Origin: Olivibacter domesticus
GTDB taxonomy: Bacteria > Bacteroidota > Bacteroidia > Sphingobacteriales > Sphingobacteriaceae
Length of the DNA: 64,000 nucleotides
Assembly: GCF_900109575.1 (NCBI RefSeq)
Contig: NZ_FOAF01000001.1
Coordinates: forward strand, 2,203,662 to 2,267,661
Reading direction: 5' to 3'
Shown here: positions 44,847 through 54,364 of the stretch, one piece after another
How positions within the stretch are numbered: the first letter of the stretch is position 1
Layout of the letters: each line of letters opens with the position of its first letter
Position numbers and translations under genes: made by a program
The notes under the pieces: model-generated
What the model saw: only the letters and a program-made list of their open reading frames with translations
The model's database searches: none
What the model was told of the DNA's origin: nothing

Positions 44847-46103
44847 CTAGTGTTGAAATATCATCGGTTTAATCGTTAACATAAGCCAGGCCCATGAAGA
44901 TTGTCCATTTTTTTGATCTACCTGCTTCAGCACAGCCATGCTTGACGTATAAAATAAATGTGAATACCCCCCTTTAACATTAACAGATTCGGCTAAGTCA
45001 TAAGAAAAAGTTAAATCTAATTCTGTTCCTAAATACTTATTTTTATTATTGTTAGCAGCATCAACAATTCCCGCAGTAGCTGCAAAACGGTGCCCATCCA
45101 ATGATAAGATCCAATCATTCTTTGACCAGCTTGTTCTCAAAAATACATCATTTAGCCCTTTATTTCCATGACCATTTCCAACATAAAAATAATCCATATA
45201 TCCATAAAATTTATGATGGGTACCATACAAAGGATCAAAAGCTTCATTGTTACTAGTGGTAGCTTTATCACCGCTTAAATAGTCGGCTCCAAGTTCAAAT
45301 TTAAAATGTGTACGCTTCAAAGCTACACTCAATGAAGCCATATAGGCGCGCTTGTTAGCCCCCGTACTATTCTTGCCCATTTGATAATAATATTCAGCAG
45401 AAAATATAAGGGACGATAACGATGCCTGACTGTAAAACCCACCCGTTTGCATATAATACGATGTATCAGGTGCATATTGTCTGCTTTCGTTTAAAATAAG
45501 CATAGAGGCATAGATCTTCTTAAAATCTTTATGAAACCAAGCAAATTGAAAAGACTTATAATTATTTAAGCCTCGGTAATACGTTTCTGCAAGCTTAGTT
45601 GGTTCAGGGCTGTTACTATCCTGATTAAATGCAGCACCGAGATGCAGTCTACTCGTTTTACCATTATATTCATATTTTAACAAATCATGGCTCCTACCTT
45701 GCTGTGCCCAATCCAAATTACCTAAAATACGCGCATTATCATAATCAAGTTCCATTCTCCCTACCAAGAACCGCTGTTCAGGATTAAATTTATAAGCGGC
45801 CCAAGCTTGCTGAAAACTGGTTAATGCTTTATCTGTTTTACCTGCCTGGTCCGTATTGCCCCATATACGGACATCCTGAGGAACAAGCATAAGATCTATT
45901 TTTTCACTATGGAATTCAACATATAATCTAGATCGCTGTTCGATAAAAAACGCGGGGTTGGCATTTTCAGGCAAAGGACTTTTAAATCCATTTCGCCATT
46001 CAGCCCTCGGCCTTATTTCAGCTGTCAATTTAAATTGTGCAAGCGCATCTGGGACAAAAATTATCACTGTAAATAAAAGCGTAAATACTAGCTTCATAAC
46101 CAT
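44847..46103 (-). CDS. Alginate-export-type outer-membrane porin
   Basis: After a signal peptide (to about residue 22) the 418-residue protein has amphipathic beta-strand pattern throughout. It carries features of the alginate_exp family: LTAEIRPRAEWRNGF at the start, QRSRLYVEF, VPQDVRIWGNTDQAGK near residue 75 and FLVGRMELDYDNARILGNLDW near 117. Placed in a nitrate locus and behind its own TACGTA-type motif, it probably forms a channel for nitrate or nitrite across the outer membrane. No motif proves the solute. Confidence 0.82.
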   Translation of the reverse strand: MVMKLVFTLLFTVIIFVPDALAQFKLTAEIRPRAEWRNGFKSPLPENANPAFFIEQRSRLYVEFHSEKIDLMLVPQDVRIWGNTDQAGKTDKALTSFQQAWAAYKFNPEQRFLVGRMELDYDNARILGNLDWAQQGRSHDLLKYEYNGKTSRLHLGAAFNQDSNSPEPTKLAETYYRGLNNYKSFQFAWFHKDFKKIYASMLILNESRQYAPDTSYYMQTGGFYSQASLSSLIFSAEYYYQMGKNSTGANKRAYMASLSVALKRTHFKFELGADYLSGDKATTSNNEAFDPLYGTHHKFYGYMDYFYVGNGHGNKGLNDVFLRTSWSKNDWILSLDGHRFAATAGIVDAANNNKNKYLGTELDLTFSYDLAESVNVKGGYSHLFYTSSMAVLKQVDQKNGQSSWAWLMLTIKPMIFQH

Positions 46104-46111
46104 TATATTTT

Positions 46112-46159
46112 TTAAGTAAAAAAACGTAAAAAATACAACAATAACAAGTAAATTTACTT
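46112..46159. promoter_or_regulatory. Nitrate-locus motif upstream of the porin gene
   Basis: TTAAGTAAAAAAACGTAAA (46112-46130) is the reverse orientation of the element TTTACGTATTTTTACTTAA found before 52723. The palindrome AAGTAAATTTACTT follows at 46146-46159 and recurs, extended, at 54365-54382. Confidence 0.5.
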
Positions 46160-46164
46160 AAAAA

Positions 46165-46839
46165 CTATACTAAATTTTCTTTTACTGCTTTATTAACCAT
46201 GTCTACTGCATTGTTCACACCTAATTTCTTCATTATGTTAAATCGGTGTGTCTCTATCGTACGTATACTTTTGCCAAGTAGATCAGCAATATCTTTATTG
46301 TGTTTGCTATTTATAACCATACTCAATATTTGCTTCTCCCTTTTGGAAAGTCCGTAGGCTTCTGAGGAGACATTTTCGGTATTGTTAATGCTATTCCTTT
46401 TTTGCTGGGTTCCGCCACCTAACAGCTGATTTGCTAAAATATTAGAGACAGCCCCACTATAATACCTTACACCATTATTAATCTGCTTTAAAGCCTTTAT
46501 AAATTCGACCCTATCCGTGTCTTTTAATAAATAACCCCAAGCACCTACCCTTAATGACTGCAAAACATAATCCTCTGTATCGTGCATGGATAACATGACT
46601 ACCTTAGTGTTTTCGAGCTTGCCTGCTAGGGCTTCACAGGCCTCTAAGCCATTCATTTCGGGCATTCGAATATCCATAATGGCTAAATCAGGCTGCAATT
46701 CTCGTGCGCGTTCTACAGCCTGTAAGCCGTTATCTGCCTCTCCAACCACTATGATTTCTTCATCCGCCTCTAGCATCGCCTTGATACCATTACGCACCAA
46801 CACATGATCATCCGCTAAAAGCACCGTAATTTTACTCAT
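46165..46839 (-). CDS. NarL/FixJ-family response regulator
   Basis: Start 46839 (MSKITVLLADDHVLVRNG) is chosen because it follows the kinase stop by one base, while 46875 would overlap it. The receiver domain has the acidic pair Asp10/Asp11 and phosphoacceptor Asp56 in LAIMDIRMPEMNG. A LuxR-type helix-turn-helix (about 160-220) carries LSKREKQILSMVINSKHNKD and the segment GKSIRTIETHRFNIMKKLGV. Paired with the NarX-like kinase encoded immediately upstream, it should activate nitrate or nitrite genes of this locus. The motifs at 46112, 52616, 52691 and 54365-54475 are candidate targets. Confidence 0.9.
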   Translation of the reverse strand: MSKITVLLADDHVLVRNGIKAMLEADEEIIVVGEADNGLQAVERARELQPDLAIMDIRMPEMNGLEACEALAGKLENTKVVMLSMHDTEDYVLQSLRVGAWGYLLKDTDRVEFIKALKQINNGVRYYSGAVSNILANQLLGGGTQQKRNSINNTENVSSEAYGLSKREKQILSMVINSKHNKDIADLLGKSIRTIETHRFNIMKKLGVNNAVDMVNKAVKENLV

Positions 46840-46840
46840 A

Positions 46841-48685
46841 TTAAGTATTTCCTGGTTTATTAACCAAAGGTACAAAAAGCTTTACAATTGTGCCTACACC
46901 AAGATTAGATTCGATTTTTAATTTCCCATTAATATACGTAGCTCTTTCTTGCATATTCAAAAAGCCATGACCAAATTCTACATGAAATATATCAACCGAT
47001 TTACTTTCAAAGCCAACACCATAATCCCTAATAGTGAGTACGAGTTCATTTTGATCATGTTCCATGATTACTTCAACCTTTGGAGACTCGGCATACTTTA
47101 TGGCGTTATTCAAGGCCTCCTGCACAATTCTATAAATGTTATTTTCTATTTTAGGAGACAAGCGTTTACTAAAATCCGTCCTGTTCTCGAAAATCAGCTG
47201 ATTATTGCTCAGTTTATCAATTTCAAGCACCAAGTTTTTTAAACCCGCAGCTAGCCCATAATCACTTAATACAGGAGGTTTTAGGTTAAAAGTCACTACT
47301 CTTACCTCCTTGATAATATCCTTTGTCAGCTTGTTAATATCTATTAATTTCTGCTCAGCCTCTTTTTCTTTTGTAAGATCGATAGATGCCATGTGAAATT
47401 TCAGCGAGGTGAGTTGCTGTCCTATTCCATCATGTATGTTCATCGCAATCCTTTTCCTTTCTTCTTCCTGTCCCTCTAGTACTAATATTGATCGGAATTT
47501 TTGTTCATTTACCTTTCTTTCAATTTCCGCCCTATCTTTTTTATACATATTCTGTTCAGCTAACCTTCTCGGGGTCATATCTGCTCCAAAAACATGCAGC
47601 TCGTCCACTTCATTATCATGACCATAGATAGGCACAATACTCACATCCATATAATGCTTGTTCTTCGAACGATCATTATAGATAAGCTCTTTATGCCAAT
47701 TTTGTTGATTTGCTACCGTATCAATCAGCTGTTCATTAAAATCATCAGCAGGCTCACCGGCTAAACCAAAAAGGTGCGCAATACTTTTAAATGCGACATC
47801 ATTTCCTAAAAATTTATGGATATATTGGTCGGTAACATAATAAACATTACCTCCGCGATCAGCTTTTGCAATCAACCTTGGTAAGGCCACCGGTAACGTA
47901 ATGCCAGATATACGTTCATACGATTCTTCTAAAGAGGCATATAACGCGCCAATCTCCTTACTCATCTGCTGTGCATCACTTTCTGACCTGATAAGTTTAA
48001 GCAAGGTATCATTAACTTTCCTTGTAGTTGGTATGAAAATGAGAAATATTTCGAGGACAATAATACTCAACGATACCGCCAATAAGATATATTCTGTACG
48101 TTTTAATTGCAGGATCTTCTGTGAAGCTATGTATTCAAATGCAGATACAATGGCATCCATATGCTGCAAGAACAATCCTTCATGCTGTAGAATTGTTTGC
48201 ACATTGGCCGCTAGCAAAGGATAAACTACATCCGCCTTGTTTTCTATTTTCCTACACAGCTGGGTACTTGCTAGAAATATGCTATCGAAGGTTGGTTGAT
48301 TGTCTGTAAACAATTGATTGACAAAAGCATTTTTATTAATAGGCAATGCTAAACTATCATTACCATACCGTAAACTACGGTTATTTCTATCCCACTCTTT
48401 ATTTGCTGTTTTTAATTCATCAAGTAAATGTAGACGTCCTTCTTGAGAGTTGATCTCATTCAGTCTGAGTGCTAATTTGCTGATCTGCTGACTGAGCATT
48501 CGCTGCCTGCCAGCTAAGTTCACAATACGCGCATCACTCTCCTGTTCACGTAAATGTTTCTGCACTAAAAATTGCCCAAGAACAATGCTTAACGCAATTG
48601 TACTCAGTGCTAACAGGTAATAAATCCTTAGTTTACTAAATTGGTCTTTCTTATATTCTATTCGCACGGTTTGTTCGGCATTCAT
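46841..48685 (-). CDS. NarX-like sensor histidine kinase with PAS domain
   Basis: Membrane helices at about 22-42 and 199-219 enclose a four-helix periplasmic sensor whose first helix carries NLAGRQRMLSQQIS (56-69). This is the PilJ/NarX-type helix that resembles the nitrate-binding P-box of NarX. A PAS domain (about 265-375), a HisKA_3 region with His418 in MNIHDGIGQQ and an HATPase with IVQEALNNAIKYA complete the NarX-class layout. The cognate regulator gene follows directly. It very likely senses nitrate or nitrite, given the operon with nirBD and the nitrite channel, although the P-box arginine arrangement is only similar. Confidence 0.88.
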   Translation of the reverse strand: MNAEQTVRIEYKKDQFSKLRIYYLLALSTIALSIVLGQFLVQKHLREQESDARIVNLAGRQRMLSQQISKLALRLNEINSQEGRLHLLDELKTANKEWDRNNRSLRYGNDSLALPINKNAFVNQLFTDNQPTFDSIFLASTQLCRKIENKADVVYPLLAANVQTILQHEGLFLQHMDAIVSAFEYIASQKILQLKRTEYILLAVSLSIIVLEIFLIFIPTTRKVNDTLLKLIRSESDAQQMSKEIGALYASLEESYERISGITLPVALPRLIAKADRGGNVYYVTDQYIHKFLGNDVAFKSIAHLFGLAGEPADDFNEQLIDTVANQQNWHKELIYNDRSKNKHYMDVSIVPIYGHDNEVDELHVFGADMTPRRLAEQNMYKKDRAEIERKVNEQKFRSILVLEGQEEERKRIAMNIHDGIGQQLTSLKFHMASIDLTKEKEAEQKLIDINKLTKDIIKEVRVVTFNLKPPVLSDYGLAAGLKNLVLEIDKLSNNQLIFENRTDFSKRLSPKIENNIYRIVQEALNNAIKYAESPKVEVIMEHDQNELVLTIRDYGVGFESKSVDIFHVEFGHGFLNMQERATYINGKLKIESNLGVGTIVKLFVPLVNKPGNT

Positions 48686-48754
48686 TTGCTTACCCTCAAA
48701 GCTACTAAATATTCACCATCCGCAATATATCAAATGCCTGATATGTCAAATAGA

Positions 48755-49624
48755 TTAAACCTCTTCTACCACTCCTAATTTTACCTGTTCACGTAGGACT
48801 GTTTTTCTAATAGGGTTGTTTATTCTTGTTTCAGTCCGTTTATTTCTACCAAAAGTATAATACAATGCCCATGCAGTGAACACAACTCCTCCAAGCAGAT
48901 TACCAAATGTTACCGGAAGTTGGTTAAACAACCACCAATCAGCAACCGAAACATCCGCTCCTAAAATAATTCCTGCCGGAATAACAAACATATTTACAAC
49001 AGCATGTTCAAAGCCCTGGCCAAAAAATATAAAGATCGGTAGCCAGGCAGCTAAAATTTTCCCAGTTGATGAATTAGAACTCATTCCCAACACAACACCT
49101 GTTGTGACCATCCAGTTACACAAAACTCCTTTTGTAAAGGCACTGAACATACCATCTAAACCATACTGTGCATATCCAACGGTTTTTGCTTCCGCTATTT
49201 TTACAATCAGTTGTGCTACAGCATTTTTTTCTTCGTGCCCAAACTGCGAAACAGAAACACAAAAAAGACAAGCATAAAGAAGGCCTCCGAGCAGATTACC
49301 TACAAATACCAAGGAGAGATTTTTCAGCATGGCCCAAAAGCCGATTTTCTTATCAAAATAGGCCATAGGCAATACAGCAAAACTACCCGTAACCAATTCA
49401 AGTCCCATGAGCACTACAATAATAAAACATGCCGGAAAAAGTGCCGCACCAACAATCGCCAAGCCTGTTTGGGCAGTAGCCGTCAATGCCAAAGTAGTAC
49501 CAAAGCCTAATATAGCGCCAGAAAGTAGACCTCTAACCAATAAATCGCCGGCAGATAAATTTATTTTATCGACACCGGCCTGTATCATGGAGGCAGCAAC
49601 GACAGTGGGTTTGTTATAATCCAT
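48755..49624 (-). CDS. Formate/nitrite-channel (FNT) family transporter
   Basis: Six transmembrane helices in 289 residues with the FNT start KPTVVAASMIQAGVDKINLS are seen. Also present are the pore segments GAILGFGTTLALTATAQTG, LSLVFVGNLLGGLLYACLF and GVLCNWMVTTGVVLGMS, and the helix GFEHAVVNMFVIPAGI, which includes the central conserved His. FNT channels move nitrite, formate or hydrosulfide. Its position 32 bp after nirD marks it as a nitrite channel (NirC-like) for uptake or overflow export. Confidence 0.92.
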   Translation of the reverse strand: MDYNKPTVVAASMIQAGVDKINLSAGDLLVRGLLSGAILGFGTTLALTATAQTGLAIVGAALFPACFIIVVLMGLELVTGSFAVLPMAYFDKKIGFWAMLKNLSLVFVGNLLGGLLYACLFCVSVSQFGHEEKNAVAQLIVKIAEAKTVGYAQYGLDGMFSAFTKGVLCNWMVTTGVVLGMSSNSSTGKILAAWLPIFIFFGQGFEHAVVNMFVIPAGIILGADVSVADWWLFNQLPVTFGNLLGGVVFTAWALYYTFGRNKRTETRINNPIRKTVLREQVKLGVVEEV

Positions 49625-49656
49625 CCTATAAATTTTAACAGCTTACATAATAATTA

Positions 49657-50076
49657 TTAAAAAATTGCACTTCCCTGTAAAACATCTCCGGTCATTTTCG
49701 CCAATCCAACATAAACTTCTCCATTTTCTTCTCTAACAGGGAAGGTAACAATAGCACATTCATCACCGTTTAAACATTCGCCCGTTTTCAGAGAAAATGT
49801 CTTTTTATGAAAAGGGCAAGCAATTTTAGGTTCCCCGCCTTGGGAGCCGATCATACCTCGGGCTAAAATCATCTGCATTTTATGCGGACAAAGATTTTGG
49901 CAAGCATACCATTCCTTACGGCTACTGAAATTAAAAACAGCAATCTGTAAAACGTCATGTTTAAAGCATAATCCGCCATTATCAGGAAAGTCCGACACGT
50001 TACCTACATTTAACCAAAAGTCAACGTCCTGACCATTCACAGGCACAAAACTTGAATAATCAATTGTTTCCATCAT
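49657..50076 (-). CDS. nirD: Nitrite reductase small subunit
   Basis: This 139-residue Rieske-fold protein keeps both iron-sulfur ligand pairs, CPH in NLCPHKMQMI and CPFH in ACPFHKKTF, which in many NirD proteins are lost. It is encoded 26 bp after nirB and partners it in NADH-dependent nitrite reduction to ammonium in the cytoplasm. The length is normal. GECLNGDECAIVTFPVREENGEVYVG closes the fold (first 20 residues typical). Confidence 0.93.
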   Translation of the reverse strand: MMETIDYSSFVPVNGQDVDFWLNVGNVSDFPDNGGLCFKHDVLQIAVFNFSSRKEWYACQNLCPHKMQMILARGMIGSQGGEPKIACPFHKKTFSLKTGECLNGDECAIVTFPVREENGEVYVGLAKMTGDVLQGSAIF

Positions 50077-50102
50077 TCATTTATTTTCTAATCTTAATTG
50101 AA

Positions 50103-52607
50103 CTAAACAACACTTCCCCACTCAACCGGCATCTTCTGTCCGCGAACTTCTTGGAATTTCATGTTTGGATCCCCTTCCTCACTATTTGCAAAGTGACTGA
50201 AACGTTTACGGAAAGATTCATTCTCTACAGCGTGCTTCCATTCACATTCATAATTTGCAATCAATGTTTCCATTTCAGCTTCAAGCTGATTACCTATTCC
50301 AAGTACATCATTCACTACCACATCATACAGATAAGTCAAACCGCCTTCCATTTTATTTAACCAGGTAGCAGTGCGTGTAAGCGGTTCTGCCGTCTTGATA
50401 TAAAACATCAAAAAACGATCAAGATAACGTATGCAAGATTCCTTATCTACATCACCCACTAATAAGAGTGCATGTTGTGGTCTTGCCCCACCGTTTCCAC
50501 ATACATACAAGTTCCATCCCTTTTCGGTCGCTATAATCCCAAAATCTTTTGATTGAGCTTCTGCGCATTCGCGTATACAACCAGAAACAGCGCCCTTTAA
50601 TTTATGAGGAGATCTCAACCCCTTATACCTATTTTCAATCTCTATGGCAAATCCAACAGAATCCTGCACACCAAACCTACACCAGGTAGAACCTACGCAA
50701 CTTTTAATGGTCCGTAATGACTTACCATAAGCATGTCCACTTTCAAAGCCAGCCGCAACCAATTCCTCCCATATAGCAGGCAATTCATGTAACTGCGCAC
50801 CAAAAAGATCAATTCGTTGCCCGCCTGTAATTTTTGTATAGAGTTGGTATTTTTTAGCTACCTGTGCAATAACCAATAACTTATCAGGTGTAATTTCTCC
50901 TGCTGGAATGCGCGGAACAACAGAATAGGAACCGCCCTTTTGTATATTCGCCAAAAAGCGATCATTTGTATCCTGAATAGTGCTTTGTTTTAAGATTACT
51001 TCGTTCCAAATACTAGCCAATAAAGAAGCCACAGCAGGCTTACAGGTTTCACAACCATCCCCCTCACCGTATCTTCCTAACAGTTCATCGTAACTTTTTA
51101 TATCGTTCACACGGATGAGGTCGTACAATTCTTGTCGGCTATAAGCGAAATGCTCACATAAGGTCTTCTTAATTTGCTTACCTTGAGATTCAAGCACAGA
51201 TTTTAATAGATCAGCCACCATAGGCGTACATCCGCCACAACCTGTACAAGCCTTCGTCACTTTCTTCACTCCTGCCAAGTCCGTTAACTCATTCGCCTCG
51301 ATAGCTTCACAGATACCACCCTTTGTAATTCCTTCACATGAACAGATCTGCGCGGTATCGGGCAAAGCTTCTACCCCTTGCCCACTAGCCGACTGGTTAG
51401 CGCCTCTTGCACCTAATATGAGATCAGCAGGGTCCTCTGGCAGGCTTAGTCCATTTTGAGTAATCTGCAATAACATATTGTAGGCATCTGCCTCTCCCAC
51501 CAAGATGCCCCCCTTCAGGTACTTCCCATCACGCGTAATATTAATTCTTTTATAAACGCCCTTTGCCTTATTTTCATAAACAATGGGCACACATTCTTCT
51601 TCCACATCCAATGCATCACCAAAGCTTGCCACGTCGACACCTATTAATTTTAGTTTAGTCGACATATCAAAACCGGTAAAAGAGGCCTGGTTATCACCGC
51701 TAAGCACTGTCGCCACTACTTCAGCCATATCATAACCAGGAGCAACCAACCCATAAATCATTTCTTGGTGCAAGGCTACTTCGCCAATGGCGAAAATATC
51801 TGGGTAATTCGTCTGCAACTTATTATTTACTTCAATCCCCCCCCTGCTACCGATACTTATACCACTGTTTTTAGCTAACTCATCCCGTGGTCTGATACCG
51901 GCCGAAACTACTAACATATCGCAATCAAGCACAGAACCATCTGCAAAGGATAAGCCATTGATTTTACCTTCACCAAGTACTTCTTTCGTACTTTTGGAAG
52001 TATGAATATGTAAGCCTAAGGCTGTCAACTTATCCTTTAAAATGAGCGCACCTTTAACATCCAGCTGACGGGGCATTAAACGATCTGCAAACTCAACCAC
52101 ATGCGTCTCGAGTTTCATATCCAACAATGCTTTCGCCGCTTCCAAACCCAGTAAACCTCCCCCAATGACAACCGCTTTTTTGGCTGTTCTGCCATAATCT
52201 TCCATCTGCTGAAGATCCTCAATTGTTCTGTAGGCAAATACACCCATTTTATCAATCCCATGAAGAGGTGGCATAAAGGGTGATGAACCGGTTGCCAATA
52301 TAAGTTTATCATACGTATCAATCGTTCCCCTATGCGTACTTATTGTTTTCTTTGATGGATCGATATTGGTTACTAGCTCACCTGTTATTAAATTAATGCG
52401 ATTCGCTGCATACCACTCCTTTGGAGCCATAAGCAGATCATCCGCTGTTTTACCGGCAAAGTATTCACTTAAATGAACCCTGTCGTATGCTGGTCTGTGC
52501 TCTTCACCATACACAGTAATCTCACAGTGTTGAGCATTTTCTTTTTTACGTATTTTTTCGCAAAACTTATATCCAACCATGCCATTTCCAACAACAATAA
52601 TTTTCAT
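50103..52607 (-). CDS. nirB: NADH-dependent nitrite reductase large subunit
   Basis: The 834-residue chain has an FAD/NAD(P) part (1-400; VVGNGMVGYKFCEKI, ATGSSPFMPPLHG, VIGGGLLGLEAAKALLD). A BFD-like [2Fe-2S] domain (about 415-475; CSCEGITKGGICEAI and CTGCGGC) follows, then the nitrite/sulfite reductase domains. The siroheme/[4Fe-4S] cysteines are intact in SCVGSTWCRFG and SGCIRECAEA (about 637-680). It reduces nitrite to ammonium with NADH. It is the first gene of the minus-strand unit; its 115-bp upstream region is shared with the divergent SUMT-like gene and contains two copies of the locus motif. Confidence 0.96.
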   Translation of the reverse strand: MKIIVVGNGMVGYKFCEKIRKKENAQHCEITVYGEEHRPAYDRVHLSEYFAGKTADDLLMAPKEWYAANRINLITGELVTNIDPSKKTISTHRGTIDTYDKLILATGSSPFMPPLHGIDKMGVFAYRTIEDLQQMEDYGRTAKKAVVIGGGLLGLEAAKALLDMKLETHVVEFADRLMPRQLDVKGALILKDKLTALGLHIHTSKSTKEVLGEGKINGLSFADGSVLDCDMLVVSAGIRPRDELAKNSGISIGSRGGIEVNNKLQTNYPDIFAIGEVALHQEMIYGLVAPGYDMAEVVATVLSGDNQASFTGFDMSTKLKLIGVDVASFGDALDVEEECVPIVYENKAKGVYKRINITRDGKYLKGGILVGEADAYNMLLQITQNGLSLPEDPADLILGARGANQSASGQGVEALPDTAQICSCEGITKGGICEAIEANELTDLAGVKKVTKACTGCGGCTPMVADLLKSVLESQGKQIKKTLCEHFAYSRQELYDLIRVNDIKSYDELLGRYGEGDGCETCKPAVASLLASIWNEVILKQSTIQDTNDRFLANIQKGGSYSVVPRIPAGEITPDKLLVIAQVAKKYQLYTKITGGQRIDLFGAQLHELPAIWEELVAAGFESGHAYGKSLRTIKSCVGSTWCRFGVQDSVGFAIEIENRYKGLRSPHKLKGAVSGCIRECAEAQSKDFGIIATEKGWNLYVCGNGGARPQHALLLVGDVDKESCIRYLDRFLMFYIKTAEPLTRTATWLNKMEGGLTYLYDVVVNDVLGIGNQLEAEMETLIANYECEWKHAVENESFRKRFSHFANSEEGDPNMKFQEVRGQKMPVEWGSVV

Positions 52608-52615
52608 ACTCAGTT

Positions 52616-52712
52616 ATTTTTACGTATTAAAACTTAATTTTAATCAAAAAAAAGAATATTTTTTCACAAAAACAAATAAACAGTAAAATATTTTACGTAT
52701 TTTTACTTAAAA
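52616..52712. promoter_or_regulatory. Shared nirB / SUMT-like regulatory region with two motif copies
   Basis: TTTTTACGTATTAAAACTTAA (from 52616) and TTTTACGTATTTTTACTTAA (from 52691) are two direct copies in a 115-bp divergent spacer. The same element appears before the porin gene and partly before narK. An unambiguous -7 box was not found here. Confidence 0.55.
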
Positions 52713-52722
52713 TTTAGAAGAA

Positions 52723-53439
52723 ATGGATTTTGTACTTATAAAAAATGCAGAAAACGCAGATTTTCTTACGATAAAAGCTGTCAGACATATCAAAGAAGCC
52801 AACTTATTAATTACTGAGTTTTTCATTTCAGAAAAACTATCTAAGTATTTACATGCGAACTGTAGCATTTTAAACCAACACGAATACCGGCATTATTTTA
52901 TAGGCACAAACCGAAGAAGTGCAAAAAAAATAGTTTATTTAATGGGCGATAGTAGCATTAACAGAACAGAAGAAACAAAGACAACAGATTATTTCAAACA
53001 TCTCGGATACAGGGTAACTGTTTTACCAGGTATCAGCGAAATTAATCGTATAACAGGACAGAACCATTTTCCTTTAACTATTCGTCATCGCAATGAAAGC
53101 TTCTGGGTCTATGATGGAAAAACAAATAATAGTATATCGGAGACGGAAAAATTCAAACAGATAGCAGCCACCGCTGCCACCATAGTTATCAAGAACCCCT
53201 TTAAACAAACGCACGCCCTCATATCGCTTATCTATCAATACAGAAATCCAGACACTCCTGTACTACTAAGCACAAAGCAGCATGACGTTATAAATTGCAC
53301 ACTAAAAGATTTACTTAAAAAGAAAGCAGACATAGAGAGGTATCTGATGATTGTCATCAATCCAAGTTCGAAGGATTCTCCTTCAATAGAGCTTTCCTAT
53401 CAATCCTCCCCATTAAACGCAAGCTTAGCAACCGGATAA
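52723..53439 (+). CDS. Divergent uroporphyrinogen-III methyltransferase-like protein (degenerate SUMT)
   Basis: The 238 residues align end to end with the CobA encoded next door: FLTIKAVRHIKEANLLI against LLSMAGLEALESADAVL, VTVLPGISEIN against TAVIPGMSSSL, and ESFWVYDG against ADFWVITG. The SAM-binding loop GAGPGDPE of CobA reads IKNAENAD here, and the GGDPYVFGRG motif is lost. The frame is intact and preceded by a purine-rich AGAAGAA, so it is probably expressed, but methyltransferase activity is unlikely. It is divergent from nirB and abuts cobA tail to tail with no spacer. Function unknown; siroheme or precorrin binding is a guess. Confidence 0.72.
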   Translation: MDFVLIKNAENADFLTIKAVRHIKEANLLITEFFISEKLSKYLHANCSILNQHEYRHYFIGTNRRSAKKIVYLMGDSSINRTEETKTTDYFKHLGYRVTVLPGISEINRITGQNHFPLTIRHRNESFWVYDGKTNNSISETEKFKQIAATAATIVIKNPFKQTHALISLIYQYRNPDTPVLLSTKQHDVINCTLKDLLKKKADIERYLMIVINPSSKDSPSIELSYQSSPLNASLATG

Positions 53440-54168
53440 TTACATAGTTGGAAACCCCACCACCTGACCAATGATGATAATTGCAGGTGCACCTATACCT
53501 TGGTTGATTATCTTTGGCTCAATATCATCGATTGTACCAATCGCGACGCGCTGATCAGGCAGGGAACCATTCTGTACAATGGCCACTGGAAGCAACTGTT
53601 TCTGCTCATGCCGATAAAGAGCTGTGATAGTACTTATATGTTGCATGCCCATCAAAATCACCACTGTAACATCTAATTTAACTGCCGTTAATAAATCTTC
53701 TGACAAATTTCCATTTTTTGTTGAGCCAGTTATCACCCAAAAGTCAGCAGAAACTCCCTCATGAATAAGCGGAATACCTATCAGATCTGCCAAAGCTAAG
53801 GAGCTCGACATCCCCGGTATTACTGCCGTTGCTATATTTCTTGCCTGCGCATATTGCAACTCTTCATTCCCTCGCCCAAAAACATACGGGTCTCCTCCTT
53901 TTAAACGCACCACATGCCCGTATTTAAGTGCGCAATCTACTAACATCTGATTAATTTCTTCTTGTTTATAAGCATGATCTCCCAATCGCTTACCAACATA
54001 AATCAACTCACATTTTTCCGCGGCATATTCCAAAATAAGTGGATTCACCAAGGCATCATACAGAACAGCATCAGCACTTTCCAATGCCTCCAGGCCAGCC
54101 ATGCTTAATAACTCAGGGTCTCCAGGACCTGCCCCAACAAGGGTTATTTGAGGTAATTTAGTTTCCAT
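53440..54168 (-). CDS. cobA: Uroporphyrinogen-III C-methyltransferase
   Basis: This 242-residue SUMT shows the complete family motifs: LVGAGPGDPELLSMAGLEAL at the N-terminus, VRLKGGDPYVFGRGNEEL near residue 86, VIPGMSSSLA near 118 and ILMGMQHI near 177. It methylates uroporphyrinogen III twice to give precorrin-2, the first step to siroheme, the cofactor of NirB. There is no fused dehydrogenase/ferrochelatase domain of the CysG type, so those steps must be encoded elsewhere. It is convergent with the SUMT-like gene and divergent from narK. Confidence 0.95.
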   Translation of the reverse strand: METKLPQITLVGAGPGDPELLSMAGLEALESADAVLYDALVNPLILEYAAEKCELIYVGKRLGDHAYKQEEINQMLVDCALKYGHVVRLKGGDPYVFGRGNEELQYAQARNIATAVIPGMSSSLALADLIGIPLIHEGVSADFWVITGSTKNGNLSEDLLTAVKLDVTVVILMGMQHISTITALYRHEQKQLLPVAIVQNGSLPDQRVAIGTIDDIEPKIINQGIGAPAIIIIGQVVGFPTM

Positions 54169-54364
54169 TTAATTAATTTATCATCGCTTTCGATGTGCCA
54201 CAATACAGACAGAGAATCTCAAACGGGGTATTACATGCCATTATTCAATGTTAATCTATATCGTGATGCACACAACAGACTAAACACAAATTCCAAATAT
54301 TGACATCCCGTTTCACTTGCTTAACTATGAATTGTACACGTTATTTTTTTCGTATAAATAATAA

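Noticed and set aside
52723-53439. The SUMT-like gene as a frameshifted pseudogene
   Set aside because: The frame is open across the full family length with conserved core strands, so it looks like a diverged protein and not a broken gene.
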